The notes under the pieces were generated by a model. That model was not told where the DNA came from, searched no databases, and saw nothing but the letters and a program-made list of their open reading frames with translations. A DNA stretch of 64,000 bases. It comes from Tabrizicola caldifontis. Its GTDB lineage: Bacteria > Pseudomonadota > Alphaproteobacteria > Rhodobacterales > Rhodobacteraceae. The first letter of the stretch is position 1. Every line of letters starts with the position of its first letter. Position numbers and translations under genes: made by a program. The stretch spans positions 57,613-121,612 of the forward strand of contig NZ_SIJH01000015.1 of NCBI RefSeq assembly GCF_004762095.1, written 5' to 3'. Positions 27,832 to 36,690 of the stretch are shown in pieces.

Positions 27832-28800
27832 TTAAAGCGGATGGACGCGGACGGCGCCCTTCATTCGGGGTTCGAAGCTGAGGGTGTTGCGCAGGGGCTG
27901 GCCGAAATCGGCCGCCTCGATTTCAAAGGTGTCGCCTGGCTCCGTCTTTATGCCGTCGGCAAAGGACAGCGTGGCCGTGCCGAAGAAATGCACATGCAGA
28001 TCGCCAGGCTGGCGGAAGATGCCATACTTGAAGTGGTGGTGTTCCAGGTTGGCGATGGTATGCGACATGTTCGCCTCGCCCGAGAGGAACGGCTTTTCCC
28101 AGATCACTTGTCCCCCCCGCAGGATGCGGCTGGTGCCCCTGATGTCGGCCGGCAGATCCCCCACCAGGATTTCCGGGCCGTAGGACGCGACGCGCAGCTT
28201 TGAATGCGCAAGCCACAGATAGTTGACCCGTTCGGTCACATGGTCGGAAAACTCGTTGCCCAGCGCCCAGCCTATGCGGTGCGGCGTGCCATCCGGGCCG
28301 ATCAGGTAGATGCCGGCGATTTCCGGTTCCTCGCCGCCATCTTCGGCGAAACCCGGGGCTTCGAGCGCCGCGCCGGGGGCGACTGCGGCATGGCCGTTGC
28401 CCTTGTAGAACCATTCGGGCTGTGCTCCCACCTCACCCGGCGCCGGGCGGCCGCCTTCCAGGCCCATGCGGAACATCTTCATGCTGTCGGTCAGGTTTTC
28501 CCCTCCGTCCAGCTTGGCATGCATCGCATCGCGTGCGGCGGCGCTGCCAAGATGGGTCAGGCCCGTCCCGGTCAGGTGAAGATGCGCCGGGTCGGGGTGG
28601 CTGACGGGCAGATCGAATGTGGCGCGGGTCAGGTCCACGCCTTCCCCCAGGTCGCGCCGGGCGACCTCGGCTGCCAGCCCGTGGCCTGCCTTGATGGCCG
28701 CCTGTGCCAGTTCGTAGACCGAGCCCGTGTTGCGCAGAACCCTGGCCTCGGTGCCCTCGCGGACGACGACGCCGACACCCCGGACGGTGGACAGATGCAT
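27832..28800 (-). CDS. gguC: GguC/AraD1-family 2-keto-3-deoxy-aldonate dehydratase (FAH fold)
   Basis: Probably dehydrates L-2-keto-3-deoxyarabonate to 2-oxoglutarate semialdehyde. The 322-residue protein begins MHLSTVRGVGVVVREG and has the fumarylacetoacetase-fold motifs: GGEEPEIAGIYLIGPDG, with the metal-binding Glu pair, and GNEFSDHVTERVNY. It corresponds to GguC of the Agrobacterium chvE-gguABC region. It lies eight bases after the gguB permease gene. A long unspliced in-frame extension upstream overlaps gguB and is not used. Confidence 0.87.
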   Translation of the reverse strand: MHLSTVRGVGVVVREGTEARVLRNTGSVYELAQAAIKAGHGLAAEVARRDLGEGVDLTRATFDLPVSHPDPAHLHLTGTGLTHLGSAAARDAMHAKLDGGENLTDSMKMFRMGLEGGRPAPGEVGAQPEWFYKGNGHAAVAPGAALEAPGFAEDGGEEPEIAGIYLIGPDGTPHRIGWALGNEFSDHVTERVNYLWLAHSKLRVASYGPEILVGDLPADIRGTSRILRGGQVIWEKPFLSGEANMSHTIANLEHHHFKYGIFRQPGDLHVHFFGTATLSFADGIKTEPGDTFEIEAADFGQPLRNTLSFEPRMKGAVRVHPL

Positions 28801-28808
28801 GACAGGCC

Positions 28809-29981
28809 TCACTTGGTCTTGTTGTAGACGTCGAAGATGACGGCGGCCAGAAGCACCAACCCCTTGATCATCTGCTGATAGTCGATGCCGACGCCCAGGA
28901 TCGACATGCCCATGTTCATCACGCCCATGATAAGCGCTCCGATCACAACGCCAACGATCTTGCCCGAGCCGCCGGCCATCGAGGCCCCGCCGATGAACAC
29001 TGCGGCGATGGCATCGAGTTCGAAGCCGGTGCCGGCCTTGGGCGTGGCGCTGTTGAGCCGTGCCGTCACCATCATGCCGGCAAGCGCCGCCAGCATCCCC
29101 ATGTTGACGAAGCAGAAGAACACCAGCCGTTCGGTGCGGATACCCGACAGCTTGGCTGCCTTCTCGTTGCCGCCTACAGCATAGATGCGCCGCCCCTGAA
29201 CGGTGTTTTCGGTGAAGAAGGCATAAAGGACGGTCAGAACCGCCAGCACGATCAGCACGTTCGGCAGCCCGCGGAAGCTGGCGAGCTGCCAGCCGACAAA
29301 GGCGGTTGCCGCCGCGATGATCAGCGTTCGGCCCCAGAACAGGCCGGCGGGTTCCGGGGTGATGCCGAATTCCGCATCCCGCGCGCGGGATCTGAGGCCG
29401 ATCCAGATGACGACACCGATGGCCAGCGCGGTGATGATCAGCGTCAGGCCGTGCGGCTTCATCAGGCCGGTCAGGTCGGGGATGAAACCCGAGGACATGG
29501 CCTGGAACTCGCGTGGGAAGGGGCCGATGTTCTGCCCGCCCAGGAGCCACAGCGTTGCCCCGCGGAACACCAGCATCCCCGCCAGCGTGACAATGAAGCT
29601 GGGGATGCGCCAGTAGGCCACCCAGTAGCCCTGTGCAGCCCCGATCAGCCCGCCGACGATCAGCGTCAGCGGGATGACCGCATATACCGGCAGCTTGTGC
29701 GTTACCGTCAGCCAGGCGGCGACCGCCCCGGTGAAGGCCGCGACCGAGCCCACCGAAAGGTCGATGTGGCCCGAGACGATGATCAAGAGCATCCCCAGCG
29801 CCAGGATGATGACATGGCCGTTCTGCAGGAAGATGTTGGTGATGTTCGGCGCCTGCAGGAACATCGGCTTGCCCTGCATCGCCACCAGGATCGAGAACAG
29901 CACCACGATCGCCACCAGCGCCAGAAGCATCCCGTTCTCGCGCAGGTGGCTGCCCAGAGGATTTGTCTTCACGTCAGCCAT
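28809..29981 (-). CDS. gguB: Sugar ABC transporter permease GguB
   Basis: Inner-membrane permease of 390 residues for monosaccharide uptake, BPD_transp_2 (RbsC/XylH) family. It has about ten hydrophobic segments, including LLALVAIVVLFSILVAM and VIILALGMLLIIVSGHIDLS, and the loop motif IGGASMAGGSGKIVGVVIGA that contacts the ATPase. It lies directly after gguA and before gguC, as in the Agrobacterium multiple-sugar system. Substrates there include galactose, arabinose, glucose and xylose. Confidence 0.92.
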   Translation of the reverse strand: MADVKTNPLGSHLRENGMLLALVAIVVLFSILVAMQGKPMFLQAPNITNIFLQNGHVIILALGMLLIIVSGHIDLSVGSVAAFTGAVAAWLTVTHKLPVYAVIPLTLIVGGLIGAAQGYWVAYWRIPSFIVTLAGMLVFRGATLWLLGGQNIGPFPREFQAMSSGFIPDLTGLMKPHGLTLIITALAIGVVIWIGLRSRARDAEFGITPEPAGLFWGRTLIIAAATAFVGWQLASFRGLPNVLIVLAVLTVLYAFFTENTVQGRRIYAVGGNEKAAKLSGIRTERLVFFCFVNMGMLAALAGMMVTARLNSATPKAGTGFELDAIAAVFIGGASMAGGSGKIVGVVIGALIMGVMNMGMSILGVGIDYQQMIKGLVLLAAVIFDVYNKTK

Positions 29982-31523
29982 TCACGCCACCTTTCCCGTG
30001 GTCTTGCCGTTGTCCGTCACGATCAGTGCCATGATCCGTTCCTGGCTTGCCTCGCCGCGCGCCAGTTCACCGACGATCCGGCCCTCGTTCATCACATATA
30101 TGCGGTCGCACATGCCCAGGAGCTCGGGCATCTCGCTTGAGATCATCAGGATGCCGCGGCCCTGATCGGCCAGGTCCTTCATGATCGTGTAGATCTCGAA
30201 CTTCGCGCCCACGTCGATGCCGCGGGTCGGTTCGTCCAGGATCAGAAGTTCGGGGTCGGTGAACAGCCATTTCGACAGCACCACCTTCTGCTGGTTGCCG
30301 CCGGACAGATTCACCACCTTCTGCTGCACCCCGGGGGTACGGATCGCCAGCTGCTTGCGGTAGCTTTCGGCCACCTGCATCTCGCGCCGCTTGTCCAGCA
30401 CCCAGCGTTGCGCCACGCCGGCAAGGTTCGCCAGGCTGATGTTCTTGACGATCGGTTCGTCCAGGATCAGGCCCAGTGCCTTCCTGTCCTCGGTCACATA
30501 GGAAATGCCGGCCGCGATGGCCTTGCTGACGGTCGAGACATCGACGGGCTTGCCATGCATCCGCACGGTTCCCTGATGTCCCTTGCCGTAGCTGCGACCG
30601 AAGATCGACATGGCAAGTTCCGTGCGCCCCGTGCCCATCAGCCCGGCGATGCCCACGATCTCGCCCTTGCGGACGTTCAGGCTGACATCCTTGATCATCT
30701 GCCGTCCGGCCTGTTCAGGGTGCCAGCAGGACCAGTTTTCCACCTCGAACAGCACCTCGCCCGGGTGGCTTTCGCGTTCGGGGTAGCGGTGCGCCATGTC
30801 GCGGCCCACCATGTCCTTGATGATGCGGTCCTCGGAGATTTCATCCTTCGACAGCGTGGAGACGGTGGTGCCGTCGCGGATCACGGTGATCCGGTCGGCG
30901 ACGCGGGAAATCTCGTTCAGCTTGTGGCTGATGATGATCTGGGTCACGCCGCGGGCCTTCAGTTCCAGCATCAGGTCAAGCAGCCGGTCGGCGTCGGCCT
31001 CCTGCAGCGCGGCGGTGGGCTCGTCCAGGATCAGCAGGCGGACGTTCTTCGACAGCGCCTTTGCGATCTCGATCAGCTGCTGCTTGCCCACGCCCAGCTT
31101 GCCGACGATCGCGCCCGGGGGTTCGTTCAACCCGACCTGGCGCAGCAGTTCCTCGGTTCTCTTGAAGGCCGCGGGCCAGGAGATGACGCCCCTCGAGGCG
31201 ACCTCGTTGCCCATGAACAGGTTCTCGGCGATCGACAGCAGCGGGATCAGCGCAAGTTCCTGGTGGATGATGATGATGCCCTTGTCCTCGCTGTCTCGGA
31301 TCGAACGGTTGCGCAGAGGGGCGCCGTCGTAAAGGATCTCGCCCTCGAAACTGCCGTGCGGATACACACCCGACAGCACCTTCATCAGGGTGGATTTGCC
31401 CGCGCCGTTCTCGCCGCAGATCGCGTGGATCTCGCCCGCCTCTACAGTCAGGCTGACCCGGTCAAGCGCCTTCACGCCGGGGAAGACCTTGGTGATCTCC
31501 CGCATTTCCAGAAGTGTGGTCAT
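29982..31523 (-). CDS. gguA: Sugar ABC transporter ATP-binding protein GguA
   Basis: Double-ATPase subunit of 513 residues typical of CUT2 monosaccharide importers. The first domain has GENGAGKST, the signature LGVGKQQLIEIAKAL and Walker B LLILDEPTAAL. The second domain has the degenerate loop GLMGTGRTE, signature LSGGNQQKVVLSKWL and LLILDEPTRGID. I chose the ATG at 31523 (MTTLLEMREITKVFPG). The gene lies 67 bases after the chvE-like gene and abuts gguB. Confidence 0.93.
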   Translation of the reverse strand: MTTLLEMREITKVFPGVKALDRVSLTVEAGEIHAICGENGAGKSTLMKVLSGVYPHGSFEGEILYDGAPLRNRSIRDSEDKGIIIIHQELALIPLLSIAENLFMGNEVASRGVISWPAAFKRTEELLRQVGLNEPPGAIVGKLGVGKQQLIEIAKALSKNVRLLILDEPTAALQEADADRLLDLMLELKARGVTQIIISHKLNEISRVADRITVIRDGTTVSTLSKDEISEDRIIKDMVGRDMAHRYPERESHPGEVLFEVENWSCWHPEQAGRQMIKDVSLNVRKGEIVGIAGLMGTGRTELAMSIFGRSYGKGHQGTVRMHGKPVDVSTVSKAIAAGISYVTEDRKALGLILDEPIVKNISLANLAGVAQRWVLDKRREMQVAESYRKQLAIRTPGVQQKVVNLSGGNQQKVVLSKWLFTDPELLILDEPTRGIDVGAKFEIYTIMKDLADQGRGILMISSEMPELLGMCDRIYVMNEGRIVGELARGEASQERIMALIVTDNGKTTGKVA

Positions 31524-31590
31524 GTGCCCTCCGCAAGGGTCGCCCGCCTGCCGGTGAGAGCAAGCGCAGGCGGGCAACCCTGTGATCAGC

Positions 31591-32661
31591 CTATTTCAGC
31601 TGATCGGCCGTATAGTAACCCGAACCGATCAGGACTTCCTCGTAGTTCGAGATGTCCACCGAGACCGGCTCCAGCAGGTAGGACGGCACGACCTTGACGC
31701 CGTTGTCGTAGGTCGAGGTGTCGTTGATTTCGGGCTCGCCACCGCCAAGCACGGCATCGACCATCTTCACGGTGACTTTCGCCAGTTCGCGGGTGTCCTT
31801 GAAGATCGTCGAATACTGCTCGCCCGCGATCATCGACTTGACACTGGGGATTTCGGCGTCCTGGCCGGTGACGATCGGCATCGGCAGATCGCCCGAGCCG
31901 TAGCCCACGCCCTTGACCGACGACAGGATCCCGATCGACAGCCCGTCATAGGGCGAAAGCACGCCGTGCAGCTGCTTGTCGCCGTAATTCGAGGTCAGAA
32001 GGTTGTCCATCCGTGCCTGGGCCACCGCGCCATCCCAGCGCAGGGTGCCGACCACATCCATGCCCATCTGGCCCGACGGGATCACGATGTCGCCCGCATC
32101 AATCATCGGCTGCAGGATCGACATCGCGCCGTTGTAGAAGAAGAAGGCGTTGTTGTCGTCCGGGCTGCCGCCGAACAGTTCCACGTTCCACGGTTTCACG
32201 TCGGGGAAGCGTTCCTTCAGGCCCTTCACCAGACTTTCGGCCTGCTGGACGCCGACCTTGAAATTGTCGAAGGTCGCGTAATAGTCCACGTTCGCGCTGT
32301 CGCGGATCAGGCGGTCGTAGGCGATGACCTTGATCCCCATGGCGGCGGCGTTTTCCAGCGCGTTCGACAGGGTGGTGCCGTCGATGGCAGCGATCACCAG
32401 CGCCTTGACGCCCGAGGTGATCATGTTCTCGATCTGGTTCAGCTGCGTCGGGATGTCGTCCTCGGCATATTGCAGGTCGGTGGCATAACCGGCCTCCTGG
32501 AAGGCCTTCACCATCGACTCGCCGTCCGAGATCCAGCGCGACGAGGATTTGGTCGGCATGGCGATGCCGATGGTGCCCTTGTCCTGGGCAAAGACGGGCA
32601 GGGCCGAAAGCGCAGCAGTGGAGCCTGCAAGGGCCATGAGGCCGCGGCGGGTCAAGATCAT
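31591..32661 (-). CDS. chvE: Periplasmic multiple-sugar-binding protein (ChvE-like)
   Basis: Periplasmic binding protein of 356 residues with a signal peptide ([26 protein letters not shown], Tat-like twin Arg in TRRG). The type I fold starts [15 protein letters not shown], and the ligand pocket includes KSSSRW, the Asp/Asn of [15 protein letters not shown] and VTGQDAE. The close ChvE pattern and the order with gguA, gguB, gguC support the name. The ATG at 32661 follows a GGGAGG site. It is the first gene of the sugar operon, divergent from the LysR gene. Confidence 0.9.
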   Translation of the reverse strand: MILTRRGLMALAGSTAALSALPVFAQDKGTIGIAMPTKSSSRWISDGESMVKAFQEAGYATDLQYAEDDIPTQLNQIENMITSGVKALVIAAIDGTTLSNALENAAAMGIKVIAYDRLIRDSANVDYYATFDNFKVGVQQAESLVKGLKERFPDVKPWNVELFGGSPDDNNAFFFYNGAMSILQPMIDAGDIVIPSGQMGMDVVGTLRWDGAVAQARMDNLLTSNYGDKQLHGVLSPYDGLSIGILSSVKGVGYGSGDLPMPIVTGQDAEIPSVKSMIAGEQYSTIFKDTRELAKVTVKMVDAVLGGGEPEINDTSTYDNGVKVVPSYLLEPVSVDISNYEEVLIGSGYYTADQLK

Positions 32662-32737
32662 CTGTTTCCTCCCGATGATACCTTGTTTGCATCCGCTATG
32701 AGCATGCCGAACAGGCCCCTGCTCACGGACGCAGCGC

Positions 32738-32766
32738 AGATTGCGTGGAAGTTGCATATCTGTCAA
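32738..32766 (-). promoter_or_regulatory. Putative chvE operon promoter
   Basis: On the minus strand a perfect -35 TTGACA (32761-32766) is followed after 17 bases by a weak -10 CAATCT (32738-32743). A weak -10 suits activator dependence, and the LysR-type box at 32771-32793 lies just upstream of the -35. Confidence 0.5.
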
Positions 32767-32770
32767 ATGA

Positions 32771-32793
32771 CGTTATCGAAAGAAAACATAACG
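32771..32793. promoter_or_regulatory. LysR-type operator in the chvE-lysR intergenic region
   Basis: CGTTAT-N11-ATAACG is a perfect 6-base inverted repeat with the T-N11-A spacing of LysR recognition sites. It ends nine bases before the lysR ATG and is centred about 50 bases upstream of the predicted chvE start, so the regulator could repress itself and activate chvE. Confidence 0.78.
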
Positions 32794-32801
32794 GTTGCGT
32801 C

Positions 32802-33770
32802 ATGAATTCGTCCATCGCAGGCCTTTCCAGCCAGTTGCGGCAACTGCGTCAGCAGCATCTGCGGTTGCTGGTGGAACTGTCCGACAGCGGCGCGCTGGGT
32901 GTGGCTGCGGCGCGCATGGGAATTGCGCAGCCCGCCGCTTCGCGCCTTCTGGCCGAGATGGAGGCGAATCTCGGCATTGCCCTGCACGAACGCCAGGGAC
33001 GTGGCCTGCGCCTGACCCCGGCCGGTGCGGCACTGGCGTTGCGGGCGCGGCGCATCCAGATCGAGATCGCCGATGCCGCCCGCGACCTGGCCGAGGCGGC
33101 GACAGGCCGTGCGGGTGTGGTGCGCGTCGGGGCGGTGACCGGTCCGGCGCTGAACCTTGTGCTGCCGGCTCTGAAGGAACTTCAGCAGAGCCATCCCCAC
33201 CTGCGGTCAGAGGTGACGGTGACCACGTCTGTCGCCCTTTGCGACCAGCTTCGTGCGGGCCGGCTGGACTTTGCCCTGGCCCGGCCCGGTCCCGAGGACG
33301 GTGAACTTGACGCGCGGCTGATCGCGGGCGAACCAGTGTCGCTGGTGGTGCGTCGTGGCCATCCACTTCTGGTCCTGCCCCGGATCAAGCCAGCCGACCT
33401 GATGTGCCACGACTGGGTTATGGGCGACGACGAAACGCTGCTGACCCAGTCGGTGAAGGCGCGTCTTGCCGAACTGCGCTTGCCGATGCCGCAACGGCGC
33501 ATTTCGACCTCGTCTTTCCTGTTCACGCTGGCCCTGATCACGCAGACCGACTGCATCGCGCCGATGGCGACGCCGGTTGTCGACAGCTTTGCCGGGAACC
33601 CGTCGATTCCCTTCGTTTCGCTGCCGGTCGATCTCGGGCTTGCAGTTGCCCCGTTCAGCCTTGTGACCCGTGCCGGATCGCAGCCAACGCCCTCGGCCCG
33701 CCGGTTGATCGAGGCGATCCTTGCGCGTTGCAGCGAGGCGTCCCTTGCCCAATGGGCTGGCGCGGAATGA
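32802..33770 (+). CDS. LysR-family regulator (GbpR-like) of the sugar operon
   Basis: Transcription factor of 322 residues. The N-terminal winged helix (LRLLVELSDSGALGVAAARMGIAQPAASRLLAEMEANLG is one helix-turn-helix region) is at about 17-60, followed by the LysR substrate domain from about 95 (VRVGAVTGPALNLVLPAL). Divergent orientation from chvE is the arrangement of gbpR in Agrobacterium and related bacteria. The inducer would be the imported sugar or a metabolite. The ATG at 32802 was chosen because an upstream in-frame start at 32745 runs through the operator. Confidence 0.87.
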   Translation: MNSSIAGLSSQLRQLRQQHLRLLVELSDSGALGVAAARMGIAQPAASRLLAEMEANLGIALHERQGRGLRLTPAGAALALRARRIQIEIADAARDLAEAATGRAGVVRVGAVTGPALNLVLPALKELQQSHPHLRSEVTVTTSVALCDQLRAGRLDFALARPGPEDGELDARLIAGEPVSLVVRRGHPLLVLPRIKPADLMCHDWVMGDDETLLTQSVKARLAELRLPMPQRRISTSSFLFTLALITQTDCIAPMATPVVDSFAGNPSIPFVSLPVDLGLAVAPFSLVTRAGSQPTPSARRLIEAILARCSEASLAQWAGAE

Positions 33771-33867
33771 CGCTGGCGGTGCCCGGCTCTGGCGGAAACG
33801 GTCGTGAAAGGGTGATCCGCCGCATCTAGGGTTGGGCCTGCCCCCTCGTCTAGAGGGGATGCCTTAA

Positions 33868-33878
33868 TCGTACGACGA
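33868..33878. promoter_or_regulatory. FadR/GntR-type operator-like site before the enolase-superfamily gene
   Basis: TCGTACGACGA fits TNGTNNNACNA, the FadR-subfamily consensus, and lies 18 bases upstream of the dehydratase ATG. A FadR-type regulator is encoded 5 kb away at 39037. An 11-base match with fixed positions can occur by chance. Confidence 0.35.
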
Positions 33879-33896
33879 GCCGCCGCAGGAGGGGCC

Positions 33897-35000
33897 ATGA
33901 GGATCGCGAAACTGGAAACCTTCGACACGCCCTACGTCTGCTTCGTGAAGGTCACAGCCGACACGGGCGATACCGGCTGGGGCCAGTGTTCGACCTATCA
34001 GGCGGACATCACCGCGGAAATCTTCCACCGCCAGGTCGCGCCCCATGCGCTGGGCACCCGTGTCGAGGACCTGGAGGACACGCTGCGGCGGATCTTCGAG
34101 CGCGAGCACAAGTTCCCCGGCAGCTACCTGCGCCGAGCGCAGGCGGGCCTGGACACCGCAGTCTGGGACCTGCGCGGCAAGGCCCTGGGCAAACCGGTGG
34201 TGGAGCTGCTGGGCGGCACGCCCGGCCGGGTGCGGGCCTATGCGTCGTCGATGAAGCGCGACATCACGCCCGAGGCCGAGGCAGAGCGTTTCCTGCGTCT
34301 GCGCGACGCGCATGGCTTCACCGCCTTCAAGTGGCGCGTGGGCGCGGAAGTGGGGCGCGACGAGGACGAATGGCCGGGGCGCACCGAGGCGGTAATTCCC
34401 ATTGTTTCCAAGGCACTCGGCGACGATGTCGAGAAACTGGTTGATGGGAATTCCTGCTATTCCCCGGCCCGCGCCATTGAAGTCGGCCGCATGCTGGAAG
34501 ATCACGGCATCGGCCATTTCGAGGAACCCTGTCCCTATTGGGAGGTGGACCAGACGGCCGAGGTCCGCGCCGCGCTGGACCTCGATGTCGCGGGCGGCGA
34601 ACAGGATTGCGAATTTACCGCCTGGCAGCTGGCGATCGAGCACAAGGCGGTGGACATCCTGCAACCGGACATCCTTTACCTCGGCGGGATGTATCGCACG
34701 CTGGAGGTCTGCCGGATGGGTCAGGCGGCGGGCCTGCCGATCACCCCCCATGCGGCGAACCTGGGCCTCGTGACGCTTTGCACGATGCACCTTTTGCGCG
34801 CGATCCCGAACCCTGGCAAATACCTTGAGTTTTCCATCGAGGGGCTGGACTACTATCCGTGGCAGCACGGCCTGTTCCTGAACGATCCCTACCGGATCGA
34901 GGACGGCCATGCCACGGTGACAGAGGCCCCCGGCTGGGGGGTGGAGATCAACCCCGACTGGCTGGCCCGCGCCCGCCACAAGGTTTCGGAAAGGACCTGA
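33897..35000 (+). CDS. Mandelate racemase/muconate lactonizing-family dehydratase, substrate unknown
   Basis: Enolase-superfamily protein of 367 residues. The capping domain is followed by a barrel with Lys-X-Arg in FKWRVG (about 143), metal ligands in VDGNS, HFEEPCP and GGEQD, and an Asp-His pair (LQPDILYLGG and TPHAANLG) as in the mandelate racemase/sugar-acid dehydratase subgroup. The usual KxK is KxR here. It has an AGGAGG ribosome site before the ATG. The next gene, one base after its stop, is a class V aminotransferase. Substrate cannot be assigned; a hydroxy-acid or amino-sugar acid is a guess. Confidence 0.8.
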   Translation: MRIAKLETFDTPYVCFVKVTADTGDTGWGQCSTYQADITAEIFHRQVAPHALGTRVEDLEDTLRRIFEREHKFPGSYLRRAQAGLDTAVWDLRGKALGKPVVELLGGTPGRVRAYASSMKRDITPEAEAERFLRLRDAHGFTAFKWRVGAEVGRDEDEWPGRTEAVIPIVSKALGDDVEKLVDGNSCYSPARAIEVGRMLEDHGIGHFEEPCPYWEVDQTAEVRAALDLDVAGGEQDCEFTAWQLAIEHKAVDILQPDILYLGGMYRTLEVCRMGQAAGLPITPHAANLGLVTLCTMHLLRAIPNPGKYLEFSIEGLDYYPWQHGLFLNDPYRIEDGHATVTEAPGWGVEINPDWLARARHKVSERT

Positions 35001-35001
35001 G

Positions 35002-36126
35002 ATGCCCGGACTGCACGCGCACATCGACCCCGAGGGGCTGGAGGAGTTTTCGGTCGTCTTCACCGACCGCTCGCTCAATCACATGTCGGCGCGGTTCCAG
35101 CAGGTGATGCGCGATGTCTCGGGCATGCTGAAGGAGGTCTACAAGGGAACCGCCGTGGCGCTGGTGCCGGGCGGCGGCACCTATGCGATGGAGGCCGTGG
35201 CGCGGCAGTTCGGCCAAGGGCGCGTCCTGATCGTCCGCAACGGCTGGTTCAGCTATCGCTGGACGCAGATCTTCGAGGCGGGCGGGTTCGCCGCCGAGAC
35301 GACGGTGGTGATGGCGCGGCAGACCGGGAATGACGCGCGCGCGCCATACGCCCCGCCGCCGATCGAAGAGGTGGTGGCGAAGATCCGCGAGGTTCGCCCC
35401 GAGGCGGTGTTCGCCCCGCATGTCGAGACGAGCGCGGGCATCATCCTGCCCGACGACTACATCGCGCAGATGGCGGCGGCCGCGCATGAGGTGGGCGCGC
35501 TGATGGTGCTGGACTGCATCGCAAGCGGCGCTGTCTGGGTGGATATGGCCGCGACGGGGGTGGATGTGCTGATCTCGGCCCCGCAGAAGGGGTGGTCGGC
35601 CTCTCCCAGTGCAGGTGTCGTGGTGCTGTCGCCGGCGGGCGAGGCGCGGCTGGCCGAGACCACGTCGAACTCCTTCGCGCTGGACCTGAAGAAGTGGCGC
35701 GCGATCATGGAGGCCTACGAGAAGGGCGGGCACGCCTATCACGCGACGATGCCGACGGACGCGATTGTCGGCTTCCGCAACGCGATGGTCGAGACCAAGG
35801 CGATGGGCTTCGAGGCCGCCAAGGCCGCACAATGGGCACTGGGGCGGGCGGTCCGGGCCATGCTGGCGGAGAAGGGGGTAGCGTCGGTCGCGGCCGAAGG
35901 CTTCCAGGCGCCAGGGGTGGTCGTCAGCTACACTGCCGACCCGGACATCCAGAACGGGGCGAAGTTCCGGGCCGAGGGGCTGCAGATCGCCGCGGGTGTG
36001 CCCCTTCAGGTGGGCGAGGGGCCGGAGTTCAGGACCTTCCGCCTGGGTCTCTTCGGTCTGGACAAGCTGAAGGATGTGGACGCGACGGTCGCGCGGTTGA
36101 AGCGGGCGGTGGACGCGGTCCTTTAG
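35002..36126 (+). CDS. Class V PLP-dependent aminotransferase, substrate unknown
   Basis: The 374-residue fold-type I enzyme has the Gly-rich phosphate loop PGGGTYAMEAV, the cofactor Asp in MVLDCIASGAVWVD and the Schiff-base Lys in SAPQKGWSASPSAGV. This layout resembles serine-glyoxylate/2-aminoethylphosphonate-type transaminases. The ATG has an AAGGA site. It begins one base after the enolase-superfamily gene stop, so both are co-transcribed, and a strong terminator follows. The pair likely serves one pathway that dehydrates and transaminates a carbon source; this is inference. Confidence 0.83.
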   Translation: MPGLHAHIDPEGLEEFSVVFTDRSLNHMSARFQQVMRDVSGMLKEVYKGTAVALVPGGGTYAMEAVARQFGQGRVLIVRNGWFSYRWTQIFEAGGFAAETTVVMARQTGNDARAPYAPPPIEEVVAKIREVRPEAVFAPHVETSAGIILPDDYIAQMAAAAHEVGALMVLDCIASGAVWVDMAATGVDVLISAPQKGWSASPSAGVVVLSPAGEARLAETTSNSFALDLKKWRAIMEAYEKGGHAYHATMPTDAIVGFRNAMVETKAMGFEAAKAAQWALGRAVRAMLAEKGVASVAAEGFQAPGVVVSYTADPDIQNGAKFRAEGLQIAAGVPLQVGEGPEFRTFRLGLFGLDKLKDVDATVARLKRAVDAVL

Positions 36127-36131
36127 CGACA

Positions 36132-36168
36132 CACAGGCCGGAAGGGAGCATCCGGCCTGTGCGTTTCT
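36132..36168 (+). terminator. Rho-independent terminator after the aminotransferase gene
   Basis: A perfect 11-base stem CACAGGCCGGA (36132-36142)/TCCGGCCTGTG (36151-36161) with an 8-base loop, followed by the T-rich CGTTTCTG. It begins six bases after the stop codon. Confidence 0.8.
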
Positions 36169-36185
36169 GTTGTCTGGCCTGCGGA

Positions 36186-36433
36186 TTACTGCGCGCCGAG
36201 TATGACAAAGACGCCCTGAGCAGCACCGGCAGGCGTGCGCAGGTTCCCGCTGTCACCAAAGAAGGTGACCATCTGGGCGTATTGGGTATTGGTCAGGTTA
36301 GACAGATCTGCGTTCGGAACAAGGGTCAGGATTTGCGAGGTGATCTCCGAAGATAGGGTGACCGGAGCTTCCTGAGCGAGGGCGCCGAAGCCGTTGTTGT
36401 GACCAAGGCGGATGCAAGAACGATGCGCTTCAT
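36186..36433 (-). pseudogene. Small secreted protein with a frameshift in its signal peptide
   Basis: An ATG at 36433 with an AAGGA site starts MKRIVLASALVTTTAS, a signal-peptide beginning. That frame soon loses sense, while the frame shifted by one base continues as GFGALAQEAPVTLSSEITSQ and runs to a stop at 36186, ending in GVFVILGAQ. Joined, the two halves give a normal exported protein of about 80 residues with cleavage after ALAQ. A one-base deletion near 36390 would explain this. Either the gene is broken or the assembly has an error in a short repeat (ACAACAACG). The mature part is rich in Ser/Thr/Asn and has no recognised domain. Confidence 0.6.
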
Positions 36434-36690
36434 GTTGTAATCCTTCGCTGGTTTCTTCCTGCCCAACCATGGGGCGGTGCGGCAGGGATGGGTTCTGAAA
36501 CCGCAAGAGGGAAATCACGCCTTGATCGCCGCGGGTCGCCCCCAATGTGATGGTCCGTGCCTCTTGCCGCGCGGATATCGGGGTTTTCCCAGCACTTTCG
36601 GCGTGGCAGGCGAGCCGCAGTTCACATCAAGCTACGGCTTCAGCGCACCTGGTGGAGGTGCAGCATTCATTTGCGCAATTGCACGAAACC

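Noticed and set aside
28801..29550. Upstream extension of the gguC/AraD1 frame by about 250 codons
   Set aside because: It overlaps the gguB permease on the same strand in another frame and reads as low-quality Arg-rich sequence; similarity begins at the ATG at 28800.
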